Shown: positions 44,912 through 56,684 of the stretch, in pieces
Layout: the number at the start of each line of letters is the position of its first letter
How positions within the stretch are numbered: the first letter of the stretch is position 1
From: Thalassotalea sp. PS06
Lineage (GTDB): Bacteria > Pseudomonadota > Gammaproteobacteria > Enterobacterales > Alteromonadaceae
Assembly (NCBI RefSeq): GCF_007197775.1
Contig: NZ_CP041638.1
Location: 1,054,001 to 1,118,000 of the forward strand
Direction: 5' to 3'
Length of the DNA: 64,000 nucleotides
Made by a program: the position numbers and the translations under genes
The notes under the pieces: model-generated
What the model saw: only the letters and a program-made list of their open reading frames with translations
What the model was told of the DNA's origin: nothing
Databases searched by the model: none

Positions 44912-45967
44912 ATGACCCGACGCGTCAGTGATTATGCCTTTGATTTACCTGATGAGCTTATTGCCCGTTACCCACAGCCAGAGCGGACCGCAAGCCGCTT
45001 AATGGTACTGGATGGCAACAGCGGAGCGATCGAGCACAACACCTTCACGAATGTTATCGATAAACTCAATCCCGGTGACTTGTTGGTGTTCAACAACACC
45101 CGAGTGATTCCGGCAAGAATGTTTGGTACCAAAGCAAGTGGCGGTAAGATTGAAGTTTTGGTCGAGCGAATTCTCGATCAACATCGGTTTCTTGCCCATG
45201 TACGCTCCAGTAAATCACCAAAACCTGGGGCTGAGTTACTGCTGGAAGATAAAGTTAATGCGACCATGGTTGGCCGCCATGATGCCTTGTTTGAACTGGA
45301 AGTGCAGGGTGAACAGTCGGTATTGGAGGTTCTGGAAGAAATCGGTCATATGCCTTTGCCGCCTTATATCGACCGTCCTGATGAAGATTCTGATAAAGAA
45401 AGGTATCAAACGGTATACAGCGAAAAGCCCGGAGCAGTAGCTGCGCCGACGGCGGGTTTGCATTTTGATGAACCTTTACTGGAAAAAATAAAGGCAAAAG
45501 GCGTGCAACTAGCGTTTGTGACTTTGCACGTAGGCGCCGGTACCTTCCAACCGGTTCGTGTTGACAATGTTGATGACCATGTCATGCACTCTGAATATGT
45601 CGAGGTAAGTCCGGAAGTTATTGAGCAGATTCGCCAGACCAAAGCTGCGGGCAACCGCGTGGTTGCCGTGGGTACCACGTCGATGCGCTCCCTTGAGAGT
45701 GCAGCCAAACATCACTCGGATAAAAAACAGCCTCTGGCTGAGTTTTACGGCGACACCGATATTTTTATTACCCCGGGTTTTAACTTTCAAATTGTCGATT
45801 GCCTGATCACTAATTTTCATTTATCCGAATCAACGCTGTTGATGCTAGTTAGCGCATTCTCAGGTTATGAGCACATTATGAATGCTTATCAACAGGCCAT
45901 CGACGAACAGTATCGCTTTTTTAGTTATGGTGATGCGATGTTCCTGAGTAAACAAAACAAAGATTAA
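44912..45967 (+). CDS. queA: S-adenosylmethionine:tRNA ribosyltransferase-isomerase
   Basis: A 351-aa enzyme: [68 protein letters not shown] and [16 protein letters not shown] are all QueA landmarks. It transfers the ribosyl part of SAM onto 7-aminomethyl-deazaguanine in tRNA to make epoxyqueuosine. Followed by tgt in the same direction, the usual order. Confidence 0.97.
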   Translation: MTRRVSDYAFDLPDELIARYPQPERTASRLMVLDGNSGAIEHNTFTNVIDKLNPGDLLVFNNTRVIPARMFGTKASGGKIEVLVERILDQHRFLAHVRSSKSPKPGAELLLEDKVNATMVGRHDALFELEVQGEQSVLEVLEEIGHMPLPPYIDRPDEDSDKERYQTVYSEKPGAVAAPTAGLHFDEPLLEKIKAKGVQLAFVTLHVGAGTFQPVRVDNVDDHVMHSEYVEVSPEVIEQIRQTKAAGNRVVAVGTTSMRSLESAAKHHSDKKQPLAEFYGDTDIFITPGFNFQIVDCLITNFHLSESTLLMLVSAFSGYEHIMNAYQQAIDEQYRFFSYGDAMFLSKQNKD

Positions 45968-46043
45968 TGATGACGACAAACAGCAGTTGCCGTTATTTAA
46001 AAACACGCTCTGTGGGCTTTTGATATACTTAGCCGGAGCTTAA

Positions 46044-47228
<1,185 letters not shown>

Positions 47229-47274
47229 TTGAAAATAAATTACCGCAAGGTAAACATTGTAAAAAGAGGAAGTT

Positions 47275-47607
47275 ATGGATTTTTTTATTAGTAAAGCTTA
47301 TGCAGCACAACAACCACAGCAAAGTGGCGGATTTGAAATGCTGATCATGCTGGCGGTATTTGGTTTGATTTTTTATTTCATGATCTACCGTCCTCAAGCT
47401 AAGCGTGTAAAAGAGCACAAGAATTTAATGTCTGCATTGGCGAAAAACGACGAAGTGCTAACTCAGGGTGGCGTTGTCGGTAAAATCGTAAAAGTTAGCG
47501 ATGAGAAAGACTTCATCGTTGTCGCGATTGCTGAAGGTACTGAAGTTACCGTGCAAAAAGCAGCAGTTACCGCCGTACTTCCTAAGGGAACTATGAAGTC
47601 ACTGTAA
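47275..47607 (+). CDS. yajC: Preprotein translocase accessory subunit YajC
   Basis: A 110-aa protein with one helix ([20 protein letters not shown] at about 22-42) and the cytosolic YajC domain ([19 protein letters not shown]). It belongs to the SecDF-YajC complex. It lies between tgt and secD, as in most gammaproteobacteria. Confidence 0.95.
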   Translation: MDFFISKAYAAQQPQQSGGFEMLIMLAVFGLIFYFMIYRPQAKRVKEHKNLMSALAKNDEVLTQGGVVGKIVKVSDEKDFIVVAIAEGTEVTVQKAAVTAVLPKGTMKSL

Positions 47608-47617
47608 GGACAGACTC

Positions 47618-49468
47618 GTGATAAATAAATATCCATTATGGAAATCCTTGATGGTGGTTTTCATCCTGATGTTTGGTGCGCTTTACGCGCTGCCAAACTA
47701 TTACGGTGAAGATCATGCTGTGCAGATTTCCGGGAAACGTGGTCTTGAGGTTTCTGCATCGACGTTAGATACCGTCAGAAGCGAACTTGATAAACAGAGC
47801 ATTAAATTCAGTAGCGTTGTCCTCGAAGATGGCCAGATTTTAATTCGCTTCGAAGATTACGAAAATCAGAAAAAAGCCCAAGAAAAGCTCATTCCAGTAT
47901 TGGGCGATCAATATTCCGTTGCATTAAACCTGACACCGGCAACGCCAGAATGGCTTGATAACTTGGGTGCGGTACCAATGAAACTTGGTCTTGATTTGTC
48001 CGGTGGTGTTCACTTCCTGATGGAAGTCGATATGAAAACCGCAATGGACCGTGCCAAGCTCAACATGTCAGACACCTTCAAAGCCAAACTTCGTGAAGAG
48101 AAGATTCGTTATAAGCGCGTTGCCGAAGTTGGCAATGGTGTGGAAGTGGAATTGCGAAGCATTGAAGATTTAGAGCAAGCTGAGACTATTTTAAAACGCA
48201 TTGATCCGGGATATGTGTTCGTTGATGACGAAGACAGCCTGACTTTGAAAGTCACTATGTCAGACCAGAAAATCAAAGAAACCCGTGAAAATGCAATCTC
48301 ACAAAACATTACTATCATCCGTAATCGTGTGAATGAGCTAGGTGTTGCAGAACCTTTGGTTCAGCGCCAGGGACAAAAGCACATCGTTGTTGAATTACCT
48401 GGTGTTCAGGATACCGCAAAGGCTAAGGAAATCCTTGGTGCAACGGCAACCCTGAGTTTCCACATGGTAGATCAGCAAGGCGATCCGATATCAGCCGCTA
48501 ATGGTCGTGTGCCTCCGGGCTCCTTTGTTGTTAATGATAAAAACAACCAGCCAGTGCTACTGAAGAAACGTGCAATCTTAACTGGTGAGCATATTGTTGG
48601 TGCTAACTCAGGCCGAGATCAACAAACCCAGCAGCCTGCGGTATTTGTGGACTTGGATGCTACTGGTGGTGACAAAATGTCACGTGGAACCCGCGGCAAT
48701 GTTGGTAAGCCAATGGCGACGGTATTTATCGAAAGTGTGGCAACGGGAGAGAAAAACCCAGATGGCAGCCTGAAGTTCAGAAAGGAAATGGAAGTTATCT
48801 CTGTTGCTACCATTCAATCTCGTCTTGGACGCAGCTTCCAGATCACCGGTGAGAGAAGTCCGGCGTCTGCTCATAATTTGGCATTACTTCTTCGTGCAGG
48901 TGCTTTGATTGCGCCAATTGCTATCGTTGAAGAGCGCACCGTTGGTCCATCATTGGGTGCTGAAAATGTTCAGTTAGGTCTGCAAGCCATTATGTGGGGC
49001 TTTGCCTTGGTTCTTGCCTTTATGATGATCTACTACCGTAAGTTTGGTGTGGTCGCCAACCTTGCGCTGGCAGCTAACCTAATCCTTATCGTTGGTATTA
49101 TGTCACTGATTCCTGGTGCGACACTTACCTTACCAGGTATGGCAGGTATCGTTTTGACCGTAGGTATGGCGGTTGATGCCAATGTTCTGATATTTGAACG
49201 GATACGCGAGGAACTTCGCGACGGGCAAAGTGTTCAGCAATCTATCCATCGCGGATATGATGCAGCATTCTCGACCATTTTTGATGCCAATATCACAACA
49301 TTGATTGCCGCAATTATTTTGTTTGCAGTCGGTACAGGTCCAATCAAAGGTTTCGCTGTTACTCTATCTATCGGTATCGTAACGTCAATGTTTACCTCGA
49401 TAATCGGTACCCGTGCAGTGGTTAACGCCATCTGGGGTGGCAAGAAACTCGATAAGTTATCGATATAG
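47618..49468 (+). CDS. secD: Protein translocase subunit SecD
   Basis: A 616-aa RND-type membrane protein from GTG 47618, which has AAGGA upstream. N-terminal helix, large periplasmic P1 domain, [31 protein letters not shown], then membrane helices with [18 protein letters not shown], where the Asp serves proton flow. It uses the proton (or sodium) gradient to pull exported proteins out of SecYEG. Confidence 0.97.
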   Translation: MINKYPLWKSLMVVFILMFGALYALPNYYGEDHAVQISGKRGLEVSASTLDTVRSELDKQSIKFSSVVLEDGQILIRFEDYENQKKAQEKLIPVLGDQYSVALNLTPATPEWLDNLGAVPMKLGLDLSGGVHFLMEVDMKTAMDRAKLNMSDTFKAKLREEKIRYKRVAEVGNGVEVELRSIEDLEQAETILKRIDPGYVFVDDEDSLTLKVTMSDQKIKETRENAISQNITIIRNRVNELGVAEPLVQRQGQKHIVVELPGVQDTAKAKEILGATATLSFHMVDQQGDPISAANGRVPPGSFVVNDKNNQPVLLKKRAILTGEHIVGANSGRDQQTQQPAVFVDLDATGGDKMSRGTRGNVGKPMATVFIESVATGEKNPDGSLKFRKEMEVISVATIQSRLGRSFQITGERSPASAHNLALLLRAGALIAPIAIVEERTVGPSLGAENVQLGLQAIMWGFALVLAFMMIYYRKFGVVANLALAANLILIVGIMSLIPGATLTLPGMAGIVLTVGMAVDANVLIFERIREELRDGQSVQQSIHRGYDAAFSTIFDANITTLIAAIILFAVGTGPIKGFAVTLSIGIVTSMFTSIIGTRAVVNAIWGGKKLDKLSI

Positions 49469-49482
49469 GTCAGGTGAGAATT

Positions 49483-50430
49483 ATGCAATTATTAAAACTT
49501 AAAGACACCGTGGCCTTCATGTCATTCCGCAAGCCTGCGGTGATATTCAGCCTGGTACTTATCATTGCGTCAATCGCATCGCTGGCGACAAATAAGCTGA
49601 ATCTCGGCTTGGATTTTACTGGCGGTACGCTGATTGAGGTTGGCTTTGAACAGCCTGCAAATTTAGGTGAGATTCGCCAAATCATGGAACAGGGTGGTCA
49701 TGAAGATGCCGTTGTTCAGCTTTTTGGTAGTGCCAATGACGTATTAATTCGTTTAGGCCAACGCGAAAACGTGAAAGCAGAAATGCTGGGTAACGAAATT
49801 CTTTCTTTATTGAAAGACGGAACCAGCCAGAATGTCGAAATGCGCCGTATCGAATTTGTTGGCGCCAATGTTGGTGAAGAGCTAACGGAGCAGGGCGGCC
49901 TTGCGATGCTAACGGCATTGATTTGTATCTTGATCTACGTTGCCTTCCGATTCGAATGGCGATTCGCTCTGGGCTCCGTCGCCGCACTTGCCCATGATGT
50001 TATCTTAACGCTTGGCTTGTTCTCTTTCTTACAGTTAGAGTTTGATTTGACGGTTCTGGCGGCGATCCTTGCGGTTATCGGTTATTCACTCAACGATACC
50101 ATCGTAGTATCCGACCGTATTCGTGAGAACTTCCGAAAAATCCGTAAAGGTACGCCAGAAGAAGTGATCAATATTTCACTGACGCAAACGCTAAGCCGTA
50201 CGTTAATCACATCATTAACGACCTTCTTAGTATTGCTCGCCCTGTTCTTTAAAGGTGGTGCGCTGATCCATGGTTTTGCAACCGCATTGTTGTTCGGTAT
50301 CTTTGTTGGTACCTACTCATCAATTTATGTTGCCAGCACCGTAGCTCTGGGCTTGGGTATTTCGAAAGAAGACCTGATCCCAGAAGTTATCGAAAAAGAA
50401 GGTGCTGATCAGGAAGAGTTTATGCCTTAA
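49483..50430 (+). CDS. secF: Protein translocase subunit SecF
   Basis: A 315-aa partner of SecD from ATG 49483, with AGGTGAG upstream. LNLGLDFTGGTLIEVGFEQP, DVILTLGLFSFLQLEFDLTV, IGYSLNDTIVVSDRIRENFR and SRTLITSLTTFLVLLALFF are SecF landmarks. Last gene of queA-tgt-yajC-secDF, closed by a terminator. Confidence 0.97.
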   Translation: MQLLKLKDTVAFMSFRKPAVIFSLVLIIASIASLATNKLNLGLDFTGGTLIEVGFEQPANLGEIRQIMEQGGHEDAVVQLFGSANDVLIRLGQRENVKAEMLGNEILSLLKDGTSQNVEMRRIEFVGANVGEELTEQGGLAMLTALICILIYVAFRFEWRFALGSVAALAHDVILTLGLFSFLQLEFDLTVLAAILAVIGYSLNDTIVVSDRIRENFRKIRKGTPEEVINISLTQTLSRTLITSLTTFLVLLALFFKGGALIHGFATALLFGIFVGTYSSIYVASTVALGLGISKEDLIPEVIEKEGADQEEFMP

Positions 50431-50455
50431 GCTCGACCATTAAGTGCTTTAAATG

Positions 50456-50484
50456 AAAGAAACCACCTTATAGGTGGTTTCTTT
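50456..50484 (+). terminator. Terminator after secF
   Basis: GAAACCACCT-tat-AGGTGGTTTC with T's after, 26 bp past the stop codon. Confidence 0.88.
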
Positions 50485-50515
50485 GTTTATACCTTAGGCT
50501 AGAATCACTTTTAAA

Positions 50516-50730
50516 TCTTAAAGGCGTTTGTGTTGCATTACTGATTTTGGCTAATTTTGAGAGCGGAATAACCATTCTCTGCAATCAAAGCCTTGTCTAA
50601 AAGTCTTTAAAATATCACTGAGTGAGCAATAATTTAATGTGATTGGTATAACCATTCTCTATGCAATCAAAGCCTTGTCTAAAAGTCTTTAAAATCTCAC
50701 TGAGTAAGCAATAATTTAATGGATTGGTAT
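50516..50730. repeat. Partial inverted MITE copy with 80-bp tandem duplication
   Basis: AAAGGCGTTTG...TGCATTACTGATTTTGGCT and ACCATTCTCTGCAA...GCCTTGTCTAAAAG match the reverse complement of the left half of the 24.3-kb element. The part from ACCATTCTCT to GATTGGTAT is present twice in a row (50571-50650 and 50651-50730) with few differences. The first unit ends in the same sequence as the copy at 1.5 kb. Confidence 0.75.
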
Positions 50731-50745
50731 TAGGTAATTCAACAT

Positions 50746-51102
50746 ATGGAACATTCTCCAAAATTTCTGGCGTTGGTAAAAGGTGTCCAGGATCAGGTTT
50801 GTGAAATGACCCTGGAACAGCTAGCGCAACTGCAAGGCCCTTATGAATTTATTGATGTAAGGGAAGATCATGAATACCAACAGGGGTGTTTACAAGGAGC
50901 AAAACACTTGGGACGTGGCATCATCGAACGGGATATCGAAAAGCTCTATCCAGACTTCGATACCAAAATAGTGCTTTACTGTGGAGGAGGGTATCGCTCA
51001 ATACTGGCTGCACATAACCTGCAGATCATGGGATATACCCGGGTATATTCGCTGATTGGCGGTTACAAAGCTGGCGTCGATGCTGGCTGGCAGCAGGATT
51101 AA
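50746..51102 (+). CDS. Rhodanese-domain protein
   Basis: A 118-aa single rhodanese domain: FIDVREDHEYQQGCLQGAKH, then the active-site loop YCGGGYRS with the catalytic Cys (about residue 84), and LIGGYKAGVDAGW. It probably transfers sulfane sulfur in the cytosol. The partner is unknown. It stands alone and overlaps cobA tail to tail by four bases. Confidence 0.88.
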   Translation: MEHSPKFLALVKGVQDQVCEMTLEQLAQLQGPYEFIDVREDHEYQQGCLQGAKHLGRGIIERDIEKLYPDFDTKIVLYCGGGYRSILAAHNLQIMGYTRVYSLIGGYKAGVDAGWQQD

Positions 51103-51953
51103 CCGGTTTTTTCCAAGGCGGCAGCTGCGGCAAAGTAAGCAGGTATTTCGGTGATGGCGCCGTTTTCTTTGGCATCGGGTTCAACACCCGATTGCACCGC
51201 ATTTACCACATCGCCAATGACCAATAAGCTTGGTGATTTTACCTGCTCGGAGTCAATCAGTTGTGGCAAGTCCTGCAAGGTTGTGCGCCAGACTCTTTGT
51301 CCTTTTTGAGTACCACTTTGAATGATCGCCGCCGGTGTTGTTGCCGCACGTCCATGTTTGATCAGTTGCTCAGCAATGACACCTGAGCTTTTAATGCCCA
51401 TGTAAAACACCAGGGTTTGTCCGGCATCGACATAGTTGTCCCAAGGAAGGATGAGCTCGCCATTTTTTGAAAAGTGGCCGGTAATAAAACTGCAGCTGTG
51501 AGCAACACCGCGATGGGTTAGCGGAATACCTGCGTAGGTTGTGCAACCTGACGCGGCGGTAATGCCAGGGATCACATGAGCGCTTAACTGATGCTCAAGC
51601 AAATAATTTAGCTCTTCCGAACCTCGCCCGAAAATAAAACTATCGCCACCTTTTAACCGCACAACTTTAAGTTGCTGATTGGCGAGATTGACCAGGGTTT
51701 CATTGATTTTATCCTGCGGAACACTATGGCGGTTTAATTCTTTACCAACATAAATGCGGCGAGTGCTTACCGGCATTAAGTCGAGGATATCTTTAGATAC
51801 CAATCGATCGTATACAACAACGTCAGCCTGTTGCAAAAAACGTAACGCTTTTATCGTTAATAACTCAGCATCGCCGGGCCCTGCGCCAATCAATGCGATT
51901 TCGCCCGGTTTAAATACAGATTTTGATGCTGGAAGTTGCATAGTCGTTATCAC
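51099..51953 (-). CDS. cobA: Uroporphyrinogen-III C-methyltransferase
   Basis: A 284-aa SAM enzyme: EIALIGAGPGDAELLTIKAL, VVYDRLVSKDIL, VRLKGGDSFIFGRGSEEL and VIPGITAASGCTTYAGIPLTH. It makes precorrin-2 for siroheme and cobalamin. Siroheme is needed for assimilatory sulfite and nitrite reductases, which would fit cysE farther on, but no such genes lie adjacent. The start may be GTG 51953 or ATG 51941. Confidence 0.95.
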   Translation of the reverse strand: MITTMQLPASKSVFKPGEIALIGAGPGDAELLTIKALRFLQQADVVVYDRLVSKDILDLMPVSTRRIYVGKELNRHSVPQDKINETLVNLANQQLKVVRLKGGDSFIFGRGSEELNYLLEHQLSAHVIPGITAASGCTTYAGIPLTHRGVAHSCSFITGHFSKNGELILPWDNYVDAGQTLVFYMGIKSSGVIAEQLIKHGRAATTPAAIIQSGTQKGQRVWRTTLQDLPQLIDSEQVKSPSLLVIGDVVNAVQSGVEPDAKENGAITEIPAYFAAAAALEKTG

Positions 51954-52262
51954 GGTAGTTTATCTTAATACATAGTTAATGCTTAGTTTAACCGTGTTTT
52001 TAATAACCACTAACGATTTAATTTCTATTTTATATTCCGTTTGGTTATCTATGAGGTGCATTGTCATGTCTTTTTAGGTCTCCCAACGGCCAGCATTGCG
52101 GCAATAAACGAGTGATTATCGAGGAACGCTGTGCTTTTACCGAATTAGCCCTGTTGGTACTTGCGCTTGGATGAAAAACACGTAAGGATAAAATCGGTCA
52201 AAATAATAACGAACCTTGCAAACAGAACCTTAATGATGTTGTGCACGGTCAAGGAAACCTCT
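51954..52262. other. Divergent gap between cobA and the M24 peptidase
   Basis: About 309 bp with the promoters of two divergent genes. An open plus-strand frame (from 52161) merely extends the peptidase upstream without a start signal. No clear operator was seen. Confidence 0.4.
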
Positions 52263-53648
52263 ATGCACCAGCGTAAATTGATCAATGACGATTGTTCGGT
52301 GAAACCAATAACAGGTTTTATTTCCGGGTTAATCATGGCGGTAAGTTTGTCGCTTCTCGTCAGCGTCACCGCAAAAGCTTCGGATAATCATTCCAGCATC
52401 GACAACATCGCTGCTGATTTAGTGCTTAGTGTTAAGCAACAGGCAGTTCGTCAGGATGAGTTACTACAACAACGTTTAGATACGGTTTTACCCGGGTTGA
52501 TGGCCAGGGAAAATATCGATATGTGGCTCATTATTTCCCGCGAGTATAATGAAGATCCGATTTTAAAAACCCTGTTACCAGCGGATTGGTTAAATGCCCG
52601 GCGCCGCACCATGTTGGTGTTTATCCGCGAAAAGGCAGAAGATAACCGGGTGTTGACCCTTTCATTGGGTCGTTATGATGTTGGCGAGTTTTATCAAAAT
52701 GTCTGGGATATGGAAAAGTACGCTAACCAATACCAAGCCTTAACGGCGCTGATTGAAAAGTATCAGGTTAAGACTATTGCCGTGAATGAGTCGATAAATG
52801 TCGGTCTTGCCGATGGTCTGGTGGCAACGGATAAATCCTTGTTATTAGAAAATTTGGATAACATATACAAGCAAAGAGTCATTTCCGCAGAGCCGCTTGC
52901 TGTTTCCTGGTTAGAGACCAGAACCTCAGATGAAATTGATATTTATCGAAAGCTTGTTGGGTTGACCAAAGCGCTTATCAATGACGCTTTTTCAACTAAG
53001 GTGATTCGTGTCGGACAAACTGAAACTAAAGATCTTGTCTGGTGGCTCAGACAACAGGTAAGGGATCTGGGGTTGCAGACCTGGTTTCAACCGAGTGTTT
53101 CGATTCAACGCAAAGACATTGCCGATAAAAGTCAGGTTATCAAACACGGAGATTTACTCCACGTTGATTTTGGCATCAGCTATTTAAGGCTCAATACCGA
53201 TATTCAGCAGCATGCCTATGTATTGCAACCGGAAGAAGATAACGCACCGCAGGGCTTGCGTTTAGCGTTAAAGCAAGGAAACCAATTGCAAACCTTGCTT
53301 ACCGACAATTTTAAGGTCGGTATTGATGGTAATACGTTATTGAAAATGACCCGTGCAAAGGCCATAGAAGCGGGTTTAAAACCAACCATATATTCCCACC
53401 CAATCGGACCTTTTGGTCACAATGCCGGCACCAGTATCGGCATGTGGGACAATCAGAAATTTTTGAAGGGCTCTGGCGAATGGCCATTACATGCCAATAC
53501 CGCTTATGCTATTGAACTGAATGTGACAACGCCAATCCCCGAATGGCAGCGCGATATTCGCATTATGTTGGAAGAAGATGCCTGGTTTGATGGCGACAAG
53601 GTTGAATATTTATATCCAAGGCAGGAAACCTTGATACTAGTGAAATGA
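52263..53648 (+). CDS. Exported M24-family (Xaa-Pro aminopeptidase-like) protein
   Basis: A 461-aa protein. I choose ATG 52263, which has AAGGAAACC upstream and starts just before a signal peptide (ITGFISGLIMAVSLSLLVSV, cleavage near AKA). The pita-bread metal site appears complete: LHVDFG (Asp), LNTDIQ (Asp), SHPIGPFGHNAG (His), AIELN (Glu) and MLEEDAWF (Glu). The N-terminal domain is creatinase/prolidase-like. Probably a periplasmic aminopeptidase, with substrate unknown. Confidence 0.85.
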   Translation: MHQRKLINDDCSVKPITGFISGLIMAVSLSLLVSVTAKASDNHSSIDNIAADLVLSVKQQAVRQDELLQQRLDTVLPGLMARENIDMWLIISREYNEDPILKTLLPADWLNARRRTMLVFIREKAEDNRVLTLSLGRYDVGEFYQNVWDMEKYANQYQALTALIEKYQVKTIAVNESINVGLADGLVATDKSLLLENLDNIYKQRVISAEPLAVSWLETRTSDEIDIYRKLVGLTKALINDAFSTKVIRVGQTETKDLVWWLRQQVRDLGLQTWFQPSVSIQRKDIADKSQVIKHGDLLHVDFGISYLRLNTDIQQHAYVLQPEEDNAPQGLRLALKQGNQLQTLLTDNFKVGIDGNTLLKMTRAKAIEAGLKPTIYSHPIGPFGHNAGTSIGMWDNQKFLKGSGEWPLHANTAYAIELNVTTPIPEWQRDIRIMLEEDAWFDGDKVEYLYPRQETLILVK

Positions 53649-53652
53649 AAAT

Positions 53653-53683
53653 AAAAAAGGGAACCAAGAGGTTCCCTTTTTTT
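53653..53683. terminator. Terminator after the M24 peptidase, likely bidirectional
   Basis: AAAAAAGGGAACC-aaga-GGTTCCCTTTTTTT, five bases after the stop codon and facing convergent suhB. Confidence 0.93.
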
Positions 53684-53726
53684 GAGTTAACAAACCGCCT
53701 AAAACATTCAGGCAGTTTAAGTTATT

Positions 53727-54533
53727 TTATTTAGCCTTCATCGCCGGGGTAAGGTGAGGGCGAATATCGGTAAGAATTTCTTTAATCAAACGAGGGTTGG
53801 CTGCCACAATGTTGCCGCTGTTACCGTGTTGATGACCGCCAACAAAGTCAGTAACCAGTCCACCTGCTTCAATAACCAATAGCTCACCAGCTGCGGTATC
53901 CCAAGGTTTGAGGCCTAACTCCCAGTAACCATCCATCCGACCTGCAGCAACATAGGCTAAATCCAGCGCGGCACTACCAGCACGACGAATATCGGCAGTC
54001 TTAGCGAATAGATCAGTGAACATTGCGAAGTAGGCTTCGGTGTTGTGTTTTTGCTTGAATGGAAAACCGGTAGCTAAGATGCTGCCAGAAAGTTCCTTAC
54101 CGCCTTTAACACGGATACGAACATTATTTAATTGTGCGCCTTTACCACGACTGGCAGTGAATAATTCACCGCGAATCGGATCGTAAATAACGGCTTGATC
54201 TAATTTACCTTTAACTTTTAAGGCAATCGATACGGCAAAGTGTGGAATGCCGCGGACAAAATTGGTGGTGCCATCCAGAGGGTCAATAATCCACTGATAA
54301 TCACTATCTTTACCAGCCGTTAATCCGCTCTCTTCACCAATGATGGCATGATCTGGATAAGACTTGAGAATGATATCTTTAATAATAGTTTCAGCTTGTT
54401 TATCAATATTAGTAACGAAATCGTTGCTGCCTTTGGCTTCTATTTCAACTTTATCAAGTTGTTCAAAAGCGCGAGATATAACGTTACCGGCACTGCGCGC
54501 CGCGCGCACAGCGATATTTAGCATCGGATGCAT
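53727..54533 (-). CDS. suhB: Inositol-1-monophosphatase
   Basis: A 268-aa Mg-dependent phosphatase: GEESGL, WIIDPLDGTTNFVRGIPHFA, and LKPWDTAAGELLVIEAGG. SuhB also joins the rRNA antitermination complex in E. coli. Divergent from trmJ, a conserved arrangement next to the isc cluster. Confidence 0.96.
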   Translation of the reverse strand: MHPMLNIAVRAARSAGNVISRAFEQLDKVEIEAKGSNDFVTNIDKQAETIIKDIILKSYPDHAIIGEESGLTAGKDSDYQWIIDPLDGTTNFVRGIPHFAVSIALKVKGKLDQAVIYDPIRGELFTASRGKGAQLNNVRIRVKGGKELSGSILATGFPFKQKHNTEAYFAMFTDLFAKTADIRRAGSAALDLAYVAAGRMDGYWELGLKPWDTAAGELLVIEAGGLVTDFVGGHQHGNSGNIVAANPRLIKEILTDIRPHLTPAMKAK

Positions 54534-54901
54534 AGATGACTACCCCAATTTTTAAAAGAACAATTTTAAGCGGCGCGCATCATACCAGAAAGCATCTGCG
54601 GTTGCGAATAAAACTGTTTGGTAGTGGAGAATTCCTAATGGATAGGAATTTACCTGACTGGCAAAACTATAGTTTAAGTTACTGTTGCTTGCCTAAATCT
54701 ACGATTGCAGATGCTGGAATTTTGCTTATATCTGTATCTGATTAACAAGAGCGAACTATTATTAGTGAAATTGACCAGTATCGATAGAATAATGCTCGCT
54801 GAATTATGCTATCTGGTATTGCGTTAAAAACCTTATTCTATCCGTGGTTTATGATACTATTGCCGGCAAATTTGAACATCGCAAAAATTTAGATTACATC
54901 T
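54534..54901. other. Divergent suhB-trmJ gap
   Basis: About 368 bp that must hold both promoters. TATGATACT (about 54849) is a possible -10 for trmJ, without a good -35. No gene of note is seen; the short frame 54536-54745 lacks support. Confidence 0.4.
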
Positions 54902-55678
54902 ATGTTAGAAAACGTAAAAATTGTGTTAGTAAACACCTCTGATTGCCGAAATATGGGCTCAGCTGCGCGAGCAATGAAAACCATGGGGCTTAAAAACCTG
55001 GTTCTTGTTGATCCGATTGAAATGCCAAATGGCCAGGCACAGGCTTTGGCTGCGGGTGCTACCGATGTGTTGGCGAATGCTACTGTGGTATCAACGTTGG
55101 AGGAAGCCATTTTTGATTGCGGACTTGTGGTTGGCACCAGTGCACGCTCTCGTACCTTACCCTGGCCAATGTTGGAGCCGCGCAGTTGCGGCGAAAAAAT
55201 GGTGCAGGAAGGAAAGCAATATCCGGTAGCTCTGGTCTTTGGTCGTGAAAGTAGTGGCCTGACCAATGAAGAGTTACAACTTTGCCATTATCATGTAGCG
55301 ATTCCGGCCAACCCGGAATATAGCTCACTTAATCTGGCAATGGCGGTACAGACATTAAGTTATGAAGTTCGCATGAACTATCTTGAAGATCTGGAAAAGT
55401 CGCGCGGTCAAAACGGCTCTGAAGAAACGGTTAGCGAAACCGCTTCAGAAGAGGGTGAAGAGCAATACCCATTGGTGGAAGAAACTGAACGTTTTTACCA
55501 GCACTTTGAAAAGTCTTTACAAGGCACAGGTTTTATTGTTCCCAAGCACCCGGGCATGATCATGACTAAAGTCCGTCGCCTGTTCAATCGTGCTCGCCCG
55601 GATGGCAAAGAATTAAAAATGTTAAGAGGCATTCTCGCATCCATTGATAAAACGGTAGCGACAGCCAAAAAGGATTAA
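54902..55678 (+). CDS. trmJ: tRNA (cytidine/uridine-32 2'-O) methyltransferase
   Basis: A 258-aa SPOUT enzyme: [36 protein letters not shown] and [17 protein letters not shown], the knot motif. It methylates position 32 in tRNAs. A Glu/Ser-rich linker ([15 protein letters not shown], about 178-192) precedes the C-terminal dimerisation tail. First gene before cysE-isc. Confidence 0.95.
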   Translation: MLENVKIVLVNTSDCRNMGSAARAMKTMGLKNLVLVDPIEMPNGQAQALAAGATDVLANATVVSTLEEAIFDCGLVVGTSARSRTLPWPMLEPRSCGEKMVQEGKQYPVALVFGRESSGLTNEELQLCHYHVAIPANPEYSSLNLAMAVQTLSYEVRMNYLEDLEKSRGQNGSEETVSETASEEGEEQYPLVEETERFYQHFEKSLQGTGFIVPKHPGMIMTKVRRLFNRARPDGKELKMLRGILASIDKTVATAKKD

Positions 55679-55705
55679 TAGGCCGAAATAGAGTCGGTTT
55701 CAGGA

Positions 55706-56515
55706 ATGTTTATGTTTGAGCGAATAAAAGAAGATATCAATAGTGTATTCGACCGCGACCCGGCGGCACGCAATGCATTTGAGGTTTTATTCAATTATCC
55801 CGGTTTACACGCTATTTGGGGACACTGTCTGACGAAATGGCTTTGGGAACATAAACTCCGCTGGTTGGCTCGGTTTCTATCAACCCTGTTTCGCTGGTTC
55901 ACCGGGGTTGAAATCCACCCGGGTGCCACTATTGGTCGCCGATTCTTCATCGACCACGGGATGGGCATTGTTATTGGTGAAACCGCAGAAATTGGTGACG
56001 ACTGTACCGTTTATCACGGTGTTACCTTAGGTGGGACCAGCTGGAATGCTGGTAAACGCCATCCAACACTAGGCAATAATGTCGTCATCGGTGCCGGCGC
56101 TAAAGTACTTGGACCACTTAATGTCGGAGCCGGTGCTCGCATTGGCTCAAACGCTGTAGTCGTAAAAGACGTTCCTGAAGGGGCTACCGTTGTCGGAATA
56201 CCAGGCCGCATAGTCAGTACCAATGATCCAGAGCAGCAGCAACGTCAGGAAATGGCGAAAAAGTATGGATTTGATGCTTATGCGGTTTCCAGTGACAATC
56301 CAGACCCGGTAGCCAAGGCCATCGGTCGTTTGCTCGATCACGTACAATTACTCGACAGCAAGCTTCAGGAAGTTACCGTTGCGGTGAATAATGTTGGCGG
56401 TAAAGTCAGTGAAGATCAATTACCACCGTTGCACATCCGTGAGTTTAGCGAGGATGAAAAAGCCGCCGCCGAACGTCGAAAATCCGCTCAGGAATCCTTT
56501 GATCCAAAAATTTAA
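55706..56515 (+). CDS. cysE: Serine O-acetyltransferase
   Basis: A 269-aa left-handed beta-helix enzyme of the shorter EpsC/CysE class: [60 protein letters not shown]. It makes O-acetylserine for cysteine. It lies between trmJ and iscR, which puts cysteine supply next to the desulfurase that consumes it. The C-terminal 80 residues are a helical extension. The start may be MFMF or the second Met. Confidence 0.93.
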   Translation: MFMFERIKEDINSVFDRDPAARNAFEVLFNYPGLHAIWGHCLTKWLWEHKLRWLARFLSTLFRWFTGVEIHPGATIGRRFFIDHGMGIVIGETAEIGDDCTVYHGVTLGGTSWNAGKRHPTLGNNVVIGAGAKVLGPLNVGAGARIGSNAVVVKDVPEGATVVGIPGRIVSTNDPEQQQRQEMAKKYGFDAYAVSSDNPDPVAKAIGRLLDHVQLLDSKLQEVTVAVNNVGGKVSEDQLPPLHIREFSEDEKAAAERRKSAQESFDPKI

Positions 56516-56531
56516 TTTGACCGTAAGCTAA

Positions 56532-56556
56532 ATACCTGAGTAAAATACTAGGGTAT
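56532..56556. promoter_or_regulatory. IscR-type binding site 1
   Basis: ATACCTGAGTAAAATACTAG followed by GGTAT: a 25-bp pseudo-palindrome matching the IscR type-1 consensus (ATASYYGACT...). It lies about 150 bp upstream of iscR. Confidence 0.75.
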
Positions 56557-56588
56557 TTAGTTGACTATTTTACTAGGATAAGTAAAAT
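56557..56588 (+). promoter_or_regulatory. IscR-type binding site 2 overlapping the isc promoter
   Basis: TTAGTTGACTATTTTACTAG then GATAA directly abuts site 1 and fits the type-1 consensus better (GTTGACT...). It contains a -35 TTGACT (56561-56566); TAAAAT (56583-56588), 16 bases on, is a good -10. Bound IscR would block the promoter, as in the known autorepression of iscR. Confidence 0.75.
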
Positions 56589-56684
56589 GCGCGCTGCAAA
56601 GCTCGCGCTAACGCTTAATTTTCCACGGTAAATTCGGGCGCTATCAATTGTTCGAGCACGTTGCAGCGATTCAAAGGTAACACG

